From the NCBI RefSeq assembly GCF_964340395.1, contig NC_135559.1, forward strand, positions 23,852,964-23,916,963: a stretch of 64,000 bases of DNA, read 5' to 3'. The position numbers and the translations under genes are program-made. Every line of letters begins with the position of its first letter. The stretch's first letter is position 1. Origin of the DNA: Glandiceps talaboti. Taxonomy: Eukaryota > Hemichordata > Enteropneusta > Spengelidae. This document shows positions 12,812 to 25,782 of this stretch, piece by piece. The notes beneath the pieces were generated by a model. It searched no databases, was not told where the DNA came from, and saw only the letters and a program-made list of their open reading frames with translations.

Positions 12812-15800
12812 CTGAGTTGATATAGGCTACTTAAAGTAGTACAAACTGAGTTGATATAGACTACTTAAAGTAATACAAACTGAGTTGATACAGACTACTT
12901 AAAGTAGTACAAACTGAGTTGATATAGACTACTTAAAGTGATACAAACTGAGTTGATATAGGCTACTTAAAGTAGTACAAACTGAGTTGATATAGACTAC
13001 TTAAAGTAATACAAATTGAGTTGATATAGGCTACTTAAAGTAATACAAACTGAGTTGATATAGACTACATAAAGTGATACAAACTGAGTTGATATAGGCT
13101 ACTTAAAGTAATACAAACTAAGTTGATATAGGCCACTTAAAGTAGTACAAACTCAGTTGATATAGACTACTTAAAGTAATACAAACTGAGTTGATATAGA
13201 CTACTTAAAGTAATACAAACTGAGTTGATATAGACTACTTAAAGTAGTACAAACTGAGTTGATATAGACTACTTAAAGTAGTACAAACTGAGTTGATATA
13301 GACTACTTAAAGTAATACTCAACTGAGTTGATATAGGCTACTTAAAGTAATAGAAACTGAGTTGATATAGACTACTTAAAGTAATACAAACTGAGTTGAT
13401 ATAGACTACTTAAAGTAATACAAACTGAGTTGATATAGACTACTTAAAGTAGTACAAACAGAGTTGATATAGACTACTTAAAGTAATACAAACTGAGTTG
13501 ATATAGACTACTTAAAGTAGTACAAACTGAGTTGATATAGACTACTTAAAGTAGTACAAACTGAGTTGATATAGACTACTTAAAGTAATACAAACTGAGT
13601 TGATATAGACTACTTAAAGTAGTACAAACTGAGTTGATATAGACTACTTAAAGTAGTACAAACTGAGTTGATATAGACTACTTAAAGTAGTACAAACTGA
13701 GTTGATATAGGCTACTTAAAGTAATACAAACTGAGTTGATATAGACTACTTAAAGTAGTACAAACTGAGTTGAAATAGACTACTTAAAGTAGTACAAACT
13801 GAGTTGAAATAGACTACTTAAAGTAATACAAACTGAGTTGATATAGACTACTTAAAGTAGTACAAACTGAGTTGATATAGGCTACTTAAAGTAATACAAA
13901 CTGAGTTGATATAGACTACTTAAAGTAGTACAAACTGAGTTGATATAGGCCACTTAAAGTAATACAAACTGAGTTGATATAGACTACTTAAAGTAATACA
14001 AACTGAGTTGATATAGGCTACTTAAAGTAGTACAAACTGAGTTGATATAGGCCACTTAAAGTGATACAAACTGAGTTGATATAGACTACTTAAAGTAATA
14101 TAAACTGAGTTGATATAGGCTACTTAAAGTGATACAAACTGAGTTGATACAGACTACTTAAAGTAGTACAAACTGAGTTGATATAGGCCACTTAAAGTAG
14201 TACAAACTGAGTTGATATAGACTACTTAAAGTAGTACAAACTGAGTTGATATAGACTACTTAAAGTAATATAAACTGAGTTGATATAGGCTACTTAAAGT
14301 GATACAAACTGAGTTGATACAGACTACTTAAAGTAGTACAAACTGAGTTGATATAGGCCACTTAAAGTAGTACAAACTGAGTTGATATAGACTACTTAAA
14401 GTAATACAAACTGAGTTGATATAGACTACTTAAAGTAATACTCAACTGAGTTGATATAGGCTACTTAAAGTAACACAAACTGAGTTGATATAGGCCACTT
14501 AAAGTAGTACAAACTGAGTTGATATAGGCTACTTAAAGTAATACTCAACTGAGTTGATACAGACTACTTAAAGTAATAGAAACTGAGTTGATATAGACTA
14601 CTTAAAGTAACACAAACTGAGTTGATATAGGCCACTTAAAGTAGTACAAACTGAGTTGATATAGGCTACTTAAAGTAATACTCAACTGAGTTGATACAGA
14701 CTACTTAAAGTAATAGAAACTGAGTTGATATAGACTACTTAAAGTAACACAAACTGAGTTGATATAGGCCACTTAAAGTAGTACAAACTGAGTTGATATA
14801 GGCCACTTAAAGTAATACAAACTGAGTTGATATAGACTACTTAAAGCAATACAAACTGAGTTGATATAGACTACTTAAAGTAGTACAAACTGAGTTGATA
14901 TAGACTACTTAAAGTAATAGAAACTGAGTTGATATAGACTACTTAAAGTAATACAAACTGAGTTGATATAGACTACTTAAAGTAGTACAAACTGAGTTGA
15001 TATAGACTACTTAAAGTAGTACAAACTGAGTTGATATAGACTACTTAAAGTAGTACAAACTGAGTTGATATAGGCCACTTAAAGTAGTACAAACTGAGTT
15101 GATATAGACTACTTAAAGTAATACAAAATGAGTTGATACAGACTACTTAAAGTAATAGAAACTGAGTTGATATAGGCTACTTAAAGTAACACAAACTGAG
15201 TTGATATAGGCCACTTAAAGTAGTACAAACTGAGTTGATATAGGCTACTTAAAGTAATACTCAACTGAGTTGATACAGACTACTTAAAGTAATAGAAACT
15301 GAGTTGATATAGACTACTTAAAGTAATACAAACTGAGTTGATATAGACTACTTAAAGTAATACAAACTGAGTTGATATAGACTACTTAAAGTAGTACAAA
15401 CTGAGTTGATATAGACTACTTAAAGTAATACAAACTGAGTTGATATAGACTACTTAAAGTAGTACAAACTGAGTTGATATAGACTACTTAAAGTAGTACA
15501 AACTGAGTTGATATAGACTACTTAAAGTAGTACAAACTGAGTTGATATAGGCTACTTAAAGTAATACAAACTGAGTTGATATAGACTACTTAAAGTGATA
15601 CAAACTGAGTTGATACGGACTACTTAAAGTAATACAAACTGAGTTGATATAGGCTACTTAAAGTAATACAAACTGAGTTGATATAGACTACGTAAAGTAA
15701 TACAAACTGAGTTGATATAGGCTACTTAAAGTAATACAAACTGAGTTGATATAGGCCACTTAAAGTAATACAAACTGAGTTGATATAGACTACTTAAAGT

Positions 15801-16830
15801 AATACAAACTGAGTTGATACAGACTACTTAAAGTAATACAAACTGAGTTGATATAGGCTACTTAAAGTAGTACAAACTGAGTTGATATAGACTACTTAAA
15901 GTAGTACAAACTGAGTTGATATAGGCTACTTAAAGTAATACAAACTGAGTTGATACAGACTACTTTAAGTAATACAAACTGAGTTGATATAGGCTACTTA
16001 AAGTAATACAAACTGAGTTGATATAGGCTACTTAAAGTAATACAAACTGAGTTGATATAGGCTACTTAAAGTAATACAAACTGAGTTGATACAGACTACT
16101 TAAAGTAATACAAACTGAGTTGATATAGACTATTTAAAGTAGTACAAACTGAGTTGATATAGACTACTTAAAGTAATACAAACTGAGTTGATATAGGCCA
16201 CTTAAAGTAGTACAAACTCAGTTGATATAGACTACTTAAAGTAATACAAACTGAGTTGATATAGGCCACTTAAAGTAGTACAAACTGAGTTGATATAGAC
16301 TACTTAAAGTAATACAAACTGAGTTGATACAGACTACTTAAAGTAATACAAACTGAGTTGATATAGACTACTTAAAGTAATACAAACTGAGTTGATATAG
16401 ACTACTTAAAGTAGTACAAACTGAGTTGATATAGGCTACTTAAAGTGATACAAACTGAGTTGATACAGACTACTTAAAGTAATACAAACTCAGTTGATAT
16501 AGACTACTTAAAGTAATACAAACTGAGTTTATACAGACTACTTAAAGTAATACAAACTGAGTTGATATAGACTACTTAAAGTAGTACAAACTGAGTTGAT
16601 ATAGGCTACTTAAAGTAGTACAAACTGAGTTGATATAGACTACATAAAGTAATACAAACTGAGTTGATACAGACTACTTAAAGTAATACAAACTGAGTTG
16701 ATACAGACTACTTAAAGTAATACAAACTGAGTTAATATAGACTACTTAAAGTAGTACAAACTGAGTTGATATAGGCTACTTAAAGTAGTACAAACTGAGT
16801 TGATATAGACTACTTAAAGTAAAACAAACT
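12812..16830. repeat. Higher-order copy B inside the 34-bp satellite
   Basis: This block repeats copy A unit by unit. The offset rises to 4,017 at the ATACGG unit (11,595 and 15,612), a gain of five units. It then falls to 3,949 at the CTACTTTAAG unit (12,011 and 15,960), a loss of two units. The copies therefore differ by small unit gains and losses after duplication. Confidence 0.8.
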
Positions 16831-18606
16831 GAGTTGATATAGACTACTTAAAGTAATACAAACTGAGTTGATATAGACTACTTAAAGTAGTACAAACTGA
16901 GTTGATATAGGCTACTTAAAGTAATACAAACTGAGTTGATATAGACTACTTAAAGTAATACAAACTGAGTTGATATAGACTACTTAAAGTAGTACAAACT
17001 GAGTTGATATAGACTACTTAAAGTAATACAAACTGAGTTGATATAGGCCACTTAAAGTAGTACAAACTCAGTTGATATAGACTACTTAAAGTAATACAAA
17101 CTGAGTTGATATAGGCCACTTAAAGTAGTACAAACTGAGTTGATACAGACTACTTAAAGTAATACAAACTGAGTTGATATAGGCCACTTAAAGTAGTACA
17201 AACTCAGTTGATATAGACTACTTAAAGTAGTACAAACTGAGTTGATATAGACTAAAGTCGTACAAACTCAGTTGATATAGACTACTTAAAGTAGTACAAA
17301 CTGAGTTGATATAGACTACTTAAAGTAATACAAACTGAGTTGATATAGGCCACTTAAAGTAATACAAACTGAGTTGATATAGGCCACTTAAAGTAATACA
17401 AACTGAGTTGATATAGGCCACTTAAAGTAATACAAACTGAGTTGATATAGACTACTTAAAGTAATACAAACTGAGTTGATATAGGCTACTTAAAGTAGTA
17501 CAAACTGAGTTGATACAGACTACTTTAAGTAATACAAACTGAGTTGATATAGGCCACTTAAAGTAACACAAACTCAGTTGATATAGACTACTTAAAGTAA
17601 TACAAACTGAGTTGATATAGGCCACTTAAAGTAGTACAAACTCAGTTGATATAGACTACTTAAAGTAATACAAACTGAGTTGATATAGACTACTTAAAGT
17701 AATACAAACTGAGTTGATATAGACTACTTAAAGTGATACAAAATGAGTTGATATAGGCCACTTAAAGTAGTACAAACTCAGTTGATATAGACTACTTAAA
17801 GTAATACAAACTGAGTTGATATAGGCCACTTAAAGTAGTACAAACTGAGTTGATATAGACTACTTAAAGTAGTACAAACTGAGTTGATATAGACTACTTA
17901 AAGTAATACAAACTGAGTTGATATAGGCTACTTAAAGTAATACAAACTGAGTTGATATAGGCTACTTAAAGTAGTACAAACTGAGTTGATATAGGCTACT
18001 TAAAGTAATACAAACTGAGTTGATACAGACTACTTAAAGTAATACAAACTGAGTTGATACAGACTACTTAAAGTAATACAAACTGAGTTGATATAGGCTA
18101 CTTAAAGTAATACAAACTGAGTTGATATAGGCTACTTAAAGTAATACAAACTGAGTTGATATAGACTACTTAAAGTAATACAAACTGAGTTGATATAGAC
18201 TACTTAAAGTAGTACAAACTGAGTTGATACAGACTACTTAAAGTGGTACAAACTGAGTTGATATAGGCCACTTAAAGTAGTACAAACTGAGTTGATATAG
18301 GCTACTTAAAGTAATACAAACTGAGTTGATATAGGCTACTTAAAGTAGTACAAACTGAGTTGATATAGACTACTTAAAGTAATACAAACTGAGTTGATAT
18401 AGACTACTTAAAGTAGTACAAACTGAGTTGATATAGGCTACTTAAAGTGATACAAACTGAGTTGATACAGACTACTTAAAGTAGTACAAACTGAGTTGAT
18501 ATAGACTACTTAAAGTAGTACAAACTGAGTTGATATAGACTACTTAAAGTAGTACAAACTGAGTTGATATAGACTACTTAAAGTAATACAAACTGAGTTG
18601 ATATAG

Positions 18607-21600
18607 ATTAGTTAGATCTTAGTACCCGCTTTTAGTTAGATCTTAGAACCCGCTTTTAGTTAGATCTTAGAACCCACTTTTAGTTAGATCTTAGAACCCA
18701 CTTTTAGTTAGATCTTAGTACCCACTTTTAGTTAGATCTTAGTACCCACTTTTAGTTAGATCTTAGTACCCACTTTTAGTTAGATCTTAGAACCCACTTT
18801 TAGTTAGATCTTAGAACCCACTTTTAGTTAGATCTAAGAACCCATTTTTAGTTAGATCTTAGTACCCACTTTTAGTTAGATCTTAGAACCCACTTTTAGT
18901 TAGATCTTAGAACCCACTTTTAGTTAGATCTTAGAACCCACTTTTAGTTAGATCTTAGAACCCGCTTTTAGTTAGATCTTAGAACCCACTTTTAGTTAGA
19001 TCTTAGAACCCACTTTTAGTTAGATCTTAGAACCCGCTTTTAGTTAGATCTTAGAACCCACTTTTAGTTAGATCTTAGAACCCACTTTTAGTTAGATCTT
19101 AGAACCCACTTTTAGTTAGATCTTAGAACCCGCTTTTAGTTAGATCTTAGAACCCACTTTTAGTTAGATCTTAGAACCCACTTTTAGTTAGATCTTAGAA
19201 CCCGCATTTAGTTAGATCTTAGTACCCACTTTTAGTTAGATCTTATTAGTACCCACTTTTAGTTAGATCTTATTAGTACCCACTTTTAGTTAGATCTTAG
19301 AACCCACTTTTAGTTAGATCTTATTAGTACCCACTTTTAGTTAGATCATATTAGTACCCACTTTTAGTTAGATCTTAGAACCCACTTTTAGTTAGATCTT
19401 AGAACCCGCTTTTAGTTAGATCTTAGTATCCGCTTTTAGTTAGATCTTAGAACCCACTTTTAGTTAGATCTTAGAACTCGCTTTTAGTTAGATCTTAGAA
19501 CCCACTTTTAGTTAGATCTTAGAACCCACTTTTAGTTAGATCTTAGAACCCGCTTTTAGTTAGATCTTAGAACCCACTTTTAGTTAGATCTTAGAACTCG
19601 CTTTTAGTTAGATCTTAGAACCCACTTTTAGTTAGATCTTAGAACCCGCTTTTAGTTAGATCTTAGTACCCACTTTTAGTTAGATCTTATTAGTACCCAC
19701 TTTTAGTTAGATCTTATTAGTACCCGCTTTTAGTTAGATCTTAGAACCCACTTTTAGTTAGATCTTAGAACCCACTTTTAGTTAGATCTTATTAGTACCC
19801 ACTTTTAGTTAGATCTTATTAGAACCCACTTTTAGTTAGATCTTAGAACTCGCTTTTAGTTAGATCTTAGAACCCACTTTTAGTTAGATCTTATTAGTAC
19901 CCACTTTTAGTTAGATCTTATTAGTACCCACTTTTAGTTAGATCTTATTAGAACCCACTTTTAGTTAGATCTTAGTACCCACTTTTAGTTAGATCTTAGT
20001 ACCCGCTTTTAGTTAGATCTTAGAACCCACTTTTAGTTAGATCTTAGAACCCGCTTTTAGTTAGATCTTAGTACCCACTTTTAGTTAGATCTTAGAACCC
20101 GCTTTTAGTTAGATCTTATTAGTACCCACTTTTAGTTAGATCTTATTAGTACCCGCTTTTAGTTAGATCTTAGAACTCGCTTTTAGTTAGATCTTAGAAC
20201 CCGCTTTTAGTTAGATCTTATTAGTACCCGCTTTTAGTTAGATCTTAGTACCCACTTTTAGTTAGATCTTAGTACCCGCTTTTAGTTAGATCTTAGAACC
20301 CACTTTTAGTTAGATCTTAGAACCCACTTTTAGTTAGATCTTAGAACCCACTTTTAGTTAGATCTTAGAACCCACTTTTAGTTAGATCTTAGAACCCACT
20401 TTTAGTTAGATCTTAGTACCCGCTTTTAGTTAGATCTTAGAACTCGCTTTTAGTTAGATCTTAGAACCCACTTTTAGTTAGATCTTAGAACCCACTTTTA
20501 GTTAGATCTTAGTACCCGCTTTTAGTTAGATCTTAGAACTCGCTTTTAGTTAGATCTTATTAGTACCCGCTTTTAGTTAGATCTTAGTACCCGCTTTTAG
20601 TTAGATCTTAGAACCCACTTTTAGTTAGATCTTAGTACCCACTTTTAGTTAGATCTTAGAACCCGCTTTTAGTTAGATCTTATTAGTACCCGCTTTTAGT
20701 TAGATCTTAGAACCCACTTTTAGTTAGATCTTAGAACCCGCTTTTAGTTAGATCTTAGAACCCACTTTTAGTTAGATCTTAGTACCCGCTTTTAGTTAGA
20801 TCTTAGAACCCACTTTTAGTTAGATCTTAGAACCCGCTTTTAGTTAGATCTTAGTACCCGCTTTTAGTTAGATCTTAGAACCCACTTTTAGTTAGATCTT
20901 ATTAGTACCCACTTTTAGTTAGATCTTATTAGTACCCACTTTTAGTTAGATCTTAGAACCCGCTTTTAGTTAGATCTTAGTACCCGCTTTTAGTTAGATC
21001 TTAGAACCCACTTTTAGTTAGATCTTATTAGTACCCACTTTTAGTTAGATCTTATTAGTACCCACTTTTAGTTAGATCTTAGTACCCGCTTTTAGTTAGA
21101 TCTTAGAACCCACTTTTAGTTAGATCTTATTAGTACCCACTTTTAGTTAGATCTTAGAACCTGCTTTTAGTTAGATCTTATTAGTACCCGCTTTTAGTTA
21201 GATCTTAGTACCCGCTTTTAGTTAGATCTTAGAACCCACTTTTAGTTAGATCTTAGAACCCACTTTTAGTTAGATCTTAGTACCCGCTTTTAGTTAGATC
21301 TTAGAACCCACTTTTAGTTAGATCTTATTAGTACCCACTTTTAGTTAGATCTTATTAGTACCCGCTTTTAGTTAGATCTTAGAACTCGCTTTTAGTTAGA
21401 TCTTAGAACCCGCTTTTAGTTAGATCTTATTAGTACCCGCTTTTAGTTAGATTTTAGAACCCACTTTTAGTTAGATCTTAGAACCCGCTTTTAGTTAGAT
21501 CTTAGAACCCGCTTTTAGTTAGATCTTATTAGTACCCGCTTTTAGTTAGATCTTAGTACCCGCTTTTAGTTAGATCTTATTAGTACCCACTTTTAGTTAG

Positions 21601-23264
21601 ATCTTAGAACCCACTTTTAGTTAGATCTTAGTACCCGCTTTTAGTTAGATCTTATTAGTACCCACTTTTAGTTAGATCTTAGAACCCGCTTTTAGTTAGA
21701 TCTTAGTACCCGCTTTTAGTTAGATCTTAGAACCCACTTTTAGTTAGATCTTAGTACCCACTTTTAGTTAGATCTTAGAACCCACTTTTAGTTAGATCTT
21801 AGTACCCGCTTTTAGTTAGATCTTAGAACCCACTTTTAGTTAGATCTTAGTACCCGCTTTTAGTTAGATCTTAGAACCCACTTTTAGTTAGATCTTAGAA
21901 CCCACTTTTAGTTAGATCTTAGAACCCACTTTTAGTTAGATCTTAGTACCCACTTTTAGTTAGATCTTAGAACCCACTTTTAGTTAGATCTTAGTACCCG
22001 CTTTTAGTTAGATCTTAGTACCCACTTTTAGTTAGATCTTAGAACCCACTTTTAGTTAGATCTTAGTACCCACTTTTAGTTAGATCTTAGAACCCGCTTT
22101 TAGTTAGATCTTATTAGTACCCGCTTTTAGTTAGATCTTAGAACCCACTTTTAGTTAGATCTTAGAACCCGCTTTTAGTTAGATCTTAGAACCCACTTTT
22201 AGTTAGATCTTAGTACCCGCTTTTAGTTAGATCTTAGAACCCACTTTTAGTTAGATCTTAGTACCCACTTTTAGTTAGATCTTAGAACCCACTTTTAGTT
22301 AGATCTTAGAACCCACTTTTAGTTAGATCTTAGAACCCACTTTTAGTTAGATCTTAGAACCCACTTTTAGTTAGATCTTAGAACCCACTTTTACTTAGAT
22401 CTTAGAACCCACTTTTAGTTAGATCTTAGAACCCACTTTTAGTTAGATCTTAGAACCCACTTTTAGTTAGATCTTAGAACCCGCTTTTAGTTAGATCTTA
22501 GAACCCACTCTTAATTAGATCTTAGAACCCACTTTTAGTTAGATCTTAGAACCGACTTTTAGTTAGATCTTAGAACCGACTTTTACTTAGATCTTAGAAC
22601 CCACTTTTAGTTAGATCTTAGAACCCGCTTTTAGTTAGATCTTAGAACCCGCTTTTAGTTAGATCTTAGAACCCACTTTTAGTTAGATCTTAGAACCCAC
22701 TTTTAGTTAGATCTTAGAACCCACTTTTAGTTAGATCTTAGTACCCGCTTTTAGTTAGATCTTATTAGTACCCGCTTTTAGTTAGATCTTAGAACCCACT
22801 TTTAGTTAGATCTTAGAACCCGCTTTTAGTTAGATCTTAGAACCCACTTTTAGTTAGATCTTAGAACCCACTTTTAGTTAGATCTTAGAACCCGCTTTTA
22901 GTTAGATCTTAGAACCCGCTTTTAGTTAGATCTTAGAACCCACTTTTAGTTAGATCTTAGTACCCACTTTTAGTTAGATCTTAGAACCCGCTTTTAGTTA
23001 GATCTTAGAACCCGCTTTTAGTTAGATCTTAGAACCCACTTTTAGTTAGATCTTAGAACCCGCTTTTAGTTAGATCTTAGTACCCGCTTTTAGTTAGATC
23101 TTAGTACCCACTTTTAGTTAGATCTTAGAACCCACTTTTAGTTAGATCTTAGAACCCACTTTTAGTTAGATCTTAGAACCCATTTTTAGTTAGATCTTAG
23201 TACCCGCTTTTAGTTAGATCTTAGAACCCATTTTTAGTTAGATCTTAGTACCCGCTTTTAGTTC
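18607..23264. repeat. 24-bp satellite array, about 190 units, 4.7 kb
   Basis: Units read TTTTAGTTAGATCTTAGAAC then CCAC or CCGC. Every unit contains the palindrome AGATCT. Variants are AGAACCC or AGTACCC, CAC or CGC, and a 27-bp form with an extra TTA (CTTATTAGTACCC). It begins directly at the last 34-bp unit, with no spacer, and ends directly at the 43-bp array. Confidence 0.99.
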
Positions 23265-23265
23265 G

Positions 23266-23618
23266 GTCAAATGCTAGATATACATCAGTAGAATACTTTG
23301 ATTACCTGCTAAAATGCTAGATATACATCAGTAGAATACTTTGAGTACCTGCTAAAATGCTAGATATACATCAGTAGAATACTTTGAGTACCTGCTAAAA
23401 TGCTAGATATGCATCAGTAGAATACTTTGAGTACCTGCTAAAATGCTAGATATACATCAGTAGAATACTTTGAGTACCTGCTAAAATGCTAGATATACAT
23501 CAGTAGAATACTTTGAGTACCTGCTAAAATGCTAGATATACATCAGTAGAATACTTTGAGTACCTGCTAAAATGCTAGATATGCATCAGTAGAATACTTT
23601 GAGTACCTGCTAAAATGC
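23266..23618. repeat. 43-bp tandem array, about 8 units
   Basis: Eight nearly identical units contain ATGCTAGATATACATCAGTA followed by GAATACTTTGAGTACCTGCT. Two units carry ATGCATC instead of ATACATC, spaced four units apart (23,409 and 23,581), suggesting a four-unit duplication. Confidence 0.97.
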
Positions 23619-24013
23619 AGAAAAAAATACACTCCAGCTTGTGTCCCTTTAATGATTCTCGATTTCGGATTCTGGGGTTTCCATGTTATGCATTGATATA
23701 ACTATACTTCATTACCTAGTCCTACCTGCAGACAAAGTAAGTCAAGTCTGACATTTTGTCACTTTTCAGTATAGAGAGTGGACAAATGTCAGAATCGAAT
23801 CTCGAGTTACCCCGTCTGCAAGCATGCATGATTATACCAAGAATGTATGTATGTTTCGTTTTTCCTATCAAAGTTTCAAATGAAAATGATAGGCACACAT
23901 TGTGTAAGTCATTGCTATAATAGTGTTCTGTACTGGTGCTGTTTGCATAATATAGTCAATGTATATAGTGTAGGTTGGTCTTTTAAACAATTTGTTGATT
24001 TGGCAAAACATGT
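23619..24013. other. Unassigned sequence between arrays
   Basis: Unique sequence with no supported gene. A 66-codon open frame at 23,847-24,047 runs into the 44-bp array and is not credible. Confidence 0.5.
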
Positions 24014-24227
24014 CATTGAGATAGTGTCAAGGCTATATAGAGCTTAGTATCTATTGTTATTGAGATAGTGTCAAGGCTATATAGAGCTTAGTAGCTATTG
24101 TTATTGAGATAGTGTCAAGGCTATATAGAGCTTAGTAGCTATTGTTATTGAGATAGTGTCAAGGCTATATAGAGCTTAGTAGCTATTGTTATTGAGATAG
24201 TGTCAAGGCTATCTAGAGATTAGTAGC
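24014..24227. repeat. 44-bp tandem array, block 1
   Basis: About five units of 44 bp contain TATTGTTATTGAGATAGTGT and CAAGGCTATATAGAGCTTAG. This is the left part of an array later split by two insertions; it resumes at 25,021 and 25,593. Confidence 0.95.
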
Positions 24228-25020
24228 TCGCGCAGCGGTAGCGAAGCTCCCGCGAAGCGGCTCAATGACTAGTATGCATGCGCGTCGTATATACTATGCG
24301 AAAAAATTTGGTGGTTCTCCCAATGATGCATTGCGGCGCGCACTGACTACGCATGCGCCTTCTATATACTACGTGCATTCTCCACGCGCTACCGTATCAT
24401 CGTATATCATAGGCGACATAACATCACCATGCATTGCAATATTGTAACAGTAGGCCTGTTGGCACGATTATCGTAACATTATAACGAGTATCGAGGCATC
24501 ACTGTACCTCAAGGAGAAATTGTTACACTATTTGGATTACACTGTTTGATGCACGGCGGTACGCGATATGATACGGACCACTGATAGCGCAGTTTAATTT
24601 CCGGGTTGTGGAAGTGTGGTTTTGATATTTATATTGTCGATAATTGTTTTTTTTACATGTTTTGAAAAGAATATCTACTTTCCTATCTTTGTTGGTACAG
24701 TAACATTCCTAAATCATCGAGTTGAATTGTCCAAAGACCAACGTACATTGGTGGAGGGTCTATGATAAGTTGGATGATTGAAAATGAACAATATTAATCT
24801 AATGGCTATGATGGTTTTTGAAACCAACAACTGCATAGAGTGTTGACTTGCTTTACTTCTCGTCCATGTCAGAGAATTAGTTGTCATTCAATAAAATAAG
24901 TTTTGATGGTCAATACCCCTGGAAAATGACCCAAATCAAGTGTATCAACCCTGGCCCAGGCAGCCGGTCACAAATGAATCTACCCTGCGCGAGCTTATGG
25001 GCTTTGCCTAGTTATGATAT
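24228..25020. mobile_element. Composite insertion splitting the 44-bp array (contains a CAGGGTT-end family copy)
   Basis: The array stops at TAGCT (24,223-24,227) and resumes with TAGCT (25,021-25,025), compatible with a 5-bp target duplication. AGCTCGCGCAG at 24,225 recurs inverted near 24,985-24,995. From about 24,437 to 24,953 it is homologous to the element at 40,760-42,056: GAATTTCCGGGTTGTGG-like, GGTACAGTAACATTC and CCCCTGGAAAATG sections are shared, and the copy ends GTGTATCAACCCTG. The left 200 bp is GC- and CpG-rich and unlike that element, so this may be a composite or a divergent subfamily. No protein is encoded. Confidence 0.6.
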
Positions 25021-25076
25021 TAGCTATTGTTATTGAGATAGTGTCAAGGCTATATAGAGCTTAGTAGCTATTGTTA
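25021..25076. repeat. 44-bp tandem array, block 2
   Basis: One and a quarter units of the array, lying between the two insertions. It ends with CTATTGTTA, which is repeated at 25,593-25,601. Confidence 0.95.
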
Positions 25077-25592
25077 TAGTCTATCAGCTAGCCCTCGGAT
25101 GTTCTTCCGATAAAATACGACACACAGCCGAACAACGCTATCGAGGATGGAACATCCGAGGTCTAGCGAATGTCATCAGGATATAAATAACTGCCAATCA
25201 GAGAACTGTATTAGCGACAAGCACAAACAGAGGACAATAGCTAAATTTTCATGCATATTCATCTTAAGGAGGGGCTTGTAAAAATAACCACCAATGCGTT
25301 ACCTAAAATGTGTGAATGACAACGTCTACACACTCATCAAACACAATTACCATAAACTGATAAGACATAGTAAGACATAAATGTGTTTGTCAACACCTGC
25401 ATGCAGAGATTGAATATATTAAAGTATATATATGCATATATGGCCCAACCCACCGCTTATCGTAATCTCAATGGAATGTCCGATCTGAAAATGACATTCG
25501 CTAGACTGTTCGGGCAGGCCCTCACATGCGAACTTCGTTCGCTTATAGTTATAGCATCGAAAGAAAGCCCAAACGTCTAGCAGCAAGACTAC
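25077..25592. mobile_element. 516-bp non-autonomous TIR element with 9-bp target duplication
   Basis: The ends TAGTCTATCAGC and GCAGCAAGACTA are imperfect inverted repeats. The flanks CTATTGTTA (25,068-25,076) and CTATTGTTA (25,593-25,601) are identical 9-mers that occur once per unit in the uninterrupted array. A strong subterminal hairpin lies near the left end (CCTCGGATGTTC against GAACATCCGAGG, about 25,094-25,162). There is no transposase. A 9-bp duplication is typical of Mutator-like elements, but other superfamilies make 8-9 bp duplications, so the superfamily is left open. A related 162-bp copy lies at 5,983-6,144. Confidence 0.8.
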
Positions 25593-25782
25593 TATTGTTA
25601 TTGAGATAGTGTCAAGGCTATATAGAGCTTAGTAGCTATTGTTATTGAGATAGTGTCAAGGCTATATAGAGCTTAGTAGCTATTGTTATTGAGATAGTGT
25701 CAAGGCTATATAGAGCTTAGTAGCTATTGTTATTGAGATAGTGTCAAGGCTATATAGAGCTTAGTAGCTATTGTTATTACAG
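25593..25782. repeat. 44-bp tandem array, block 3
   Basis: Four more units identical in sequence to block 1, confirming that the array was continuous before insertion. Confidence 0.95.

Larger units (their letters stand above)
7847..18609. repeat. 34-bp satellite array, about 316 units, 10.8 kb
   Basis: Units start GAGTTGATATAGACTACTTA and continue with AAGTARTACAAACT. The array has degenerate left edges (7847-7925) and then very high identity. Variants are limited: GACTAC, GGCTAC or GGCCAC; GTAGT, GTAAT or GTGAT; TACAAACT or TACTCAACT (+1 nt); ATATAG or ATACAG. The core of GTAGT-type units, ACTACTTAAAGTAGT, is a perfect dyad with one central base. Higher-order structure is present and is described separately. 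There are no open frames of note because the unit carries stops in all frames. Confidence 0.99.

Noticed and set aside
7847-18609. CRISPR-like regular spacing
   Set aside because: The whole unit is repeated with no unique spacers and the genome is eukaryotic; this is satellite DNA.
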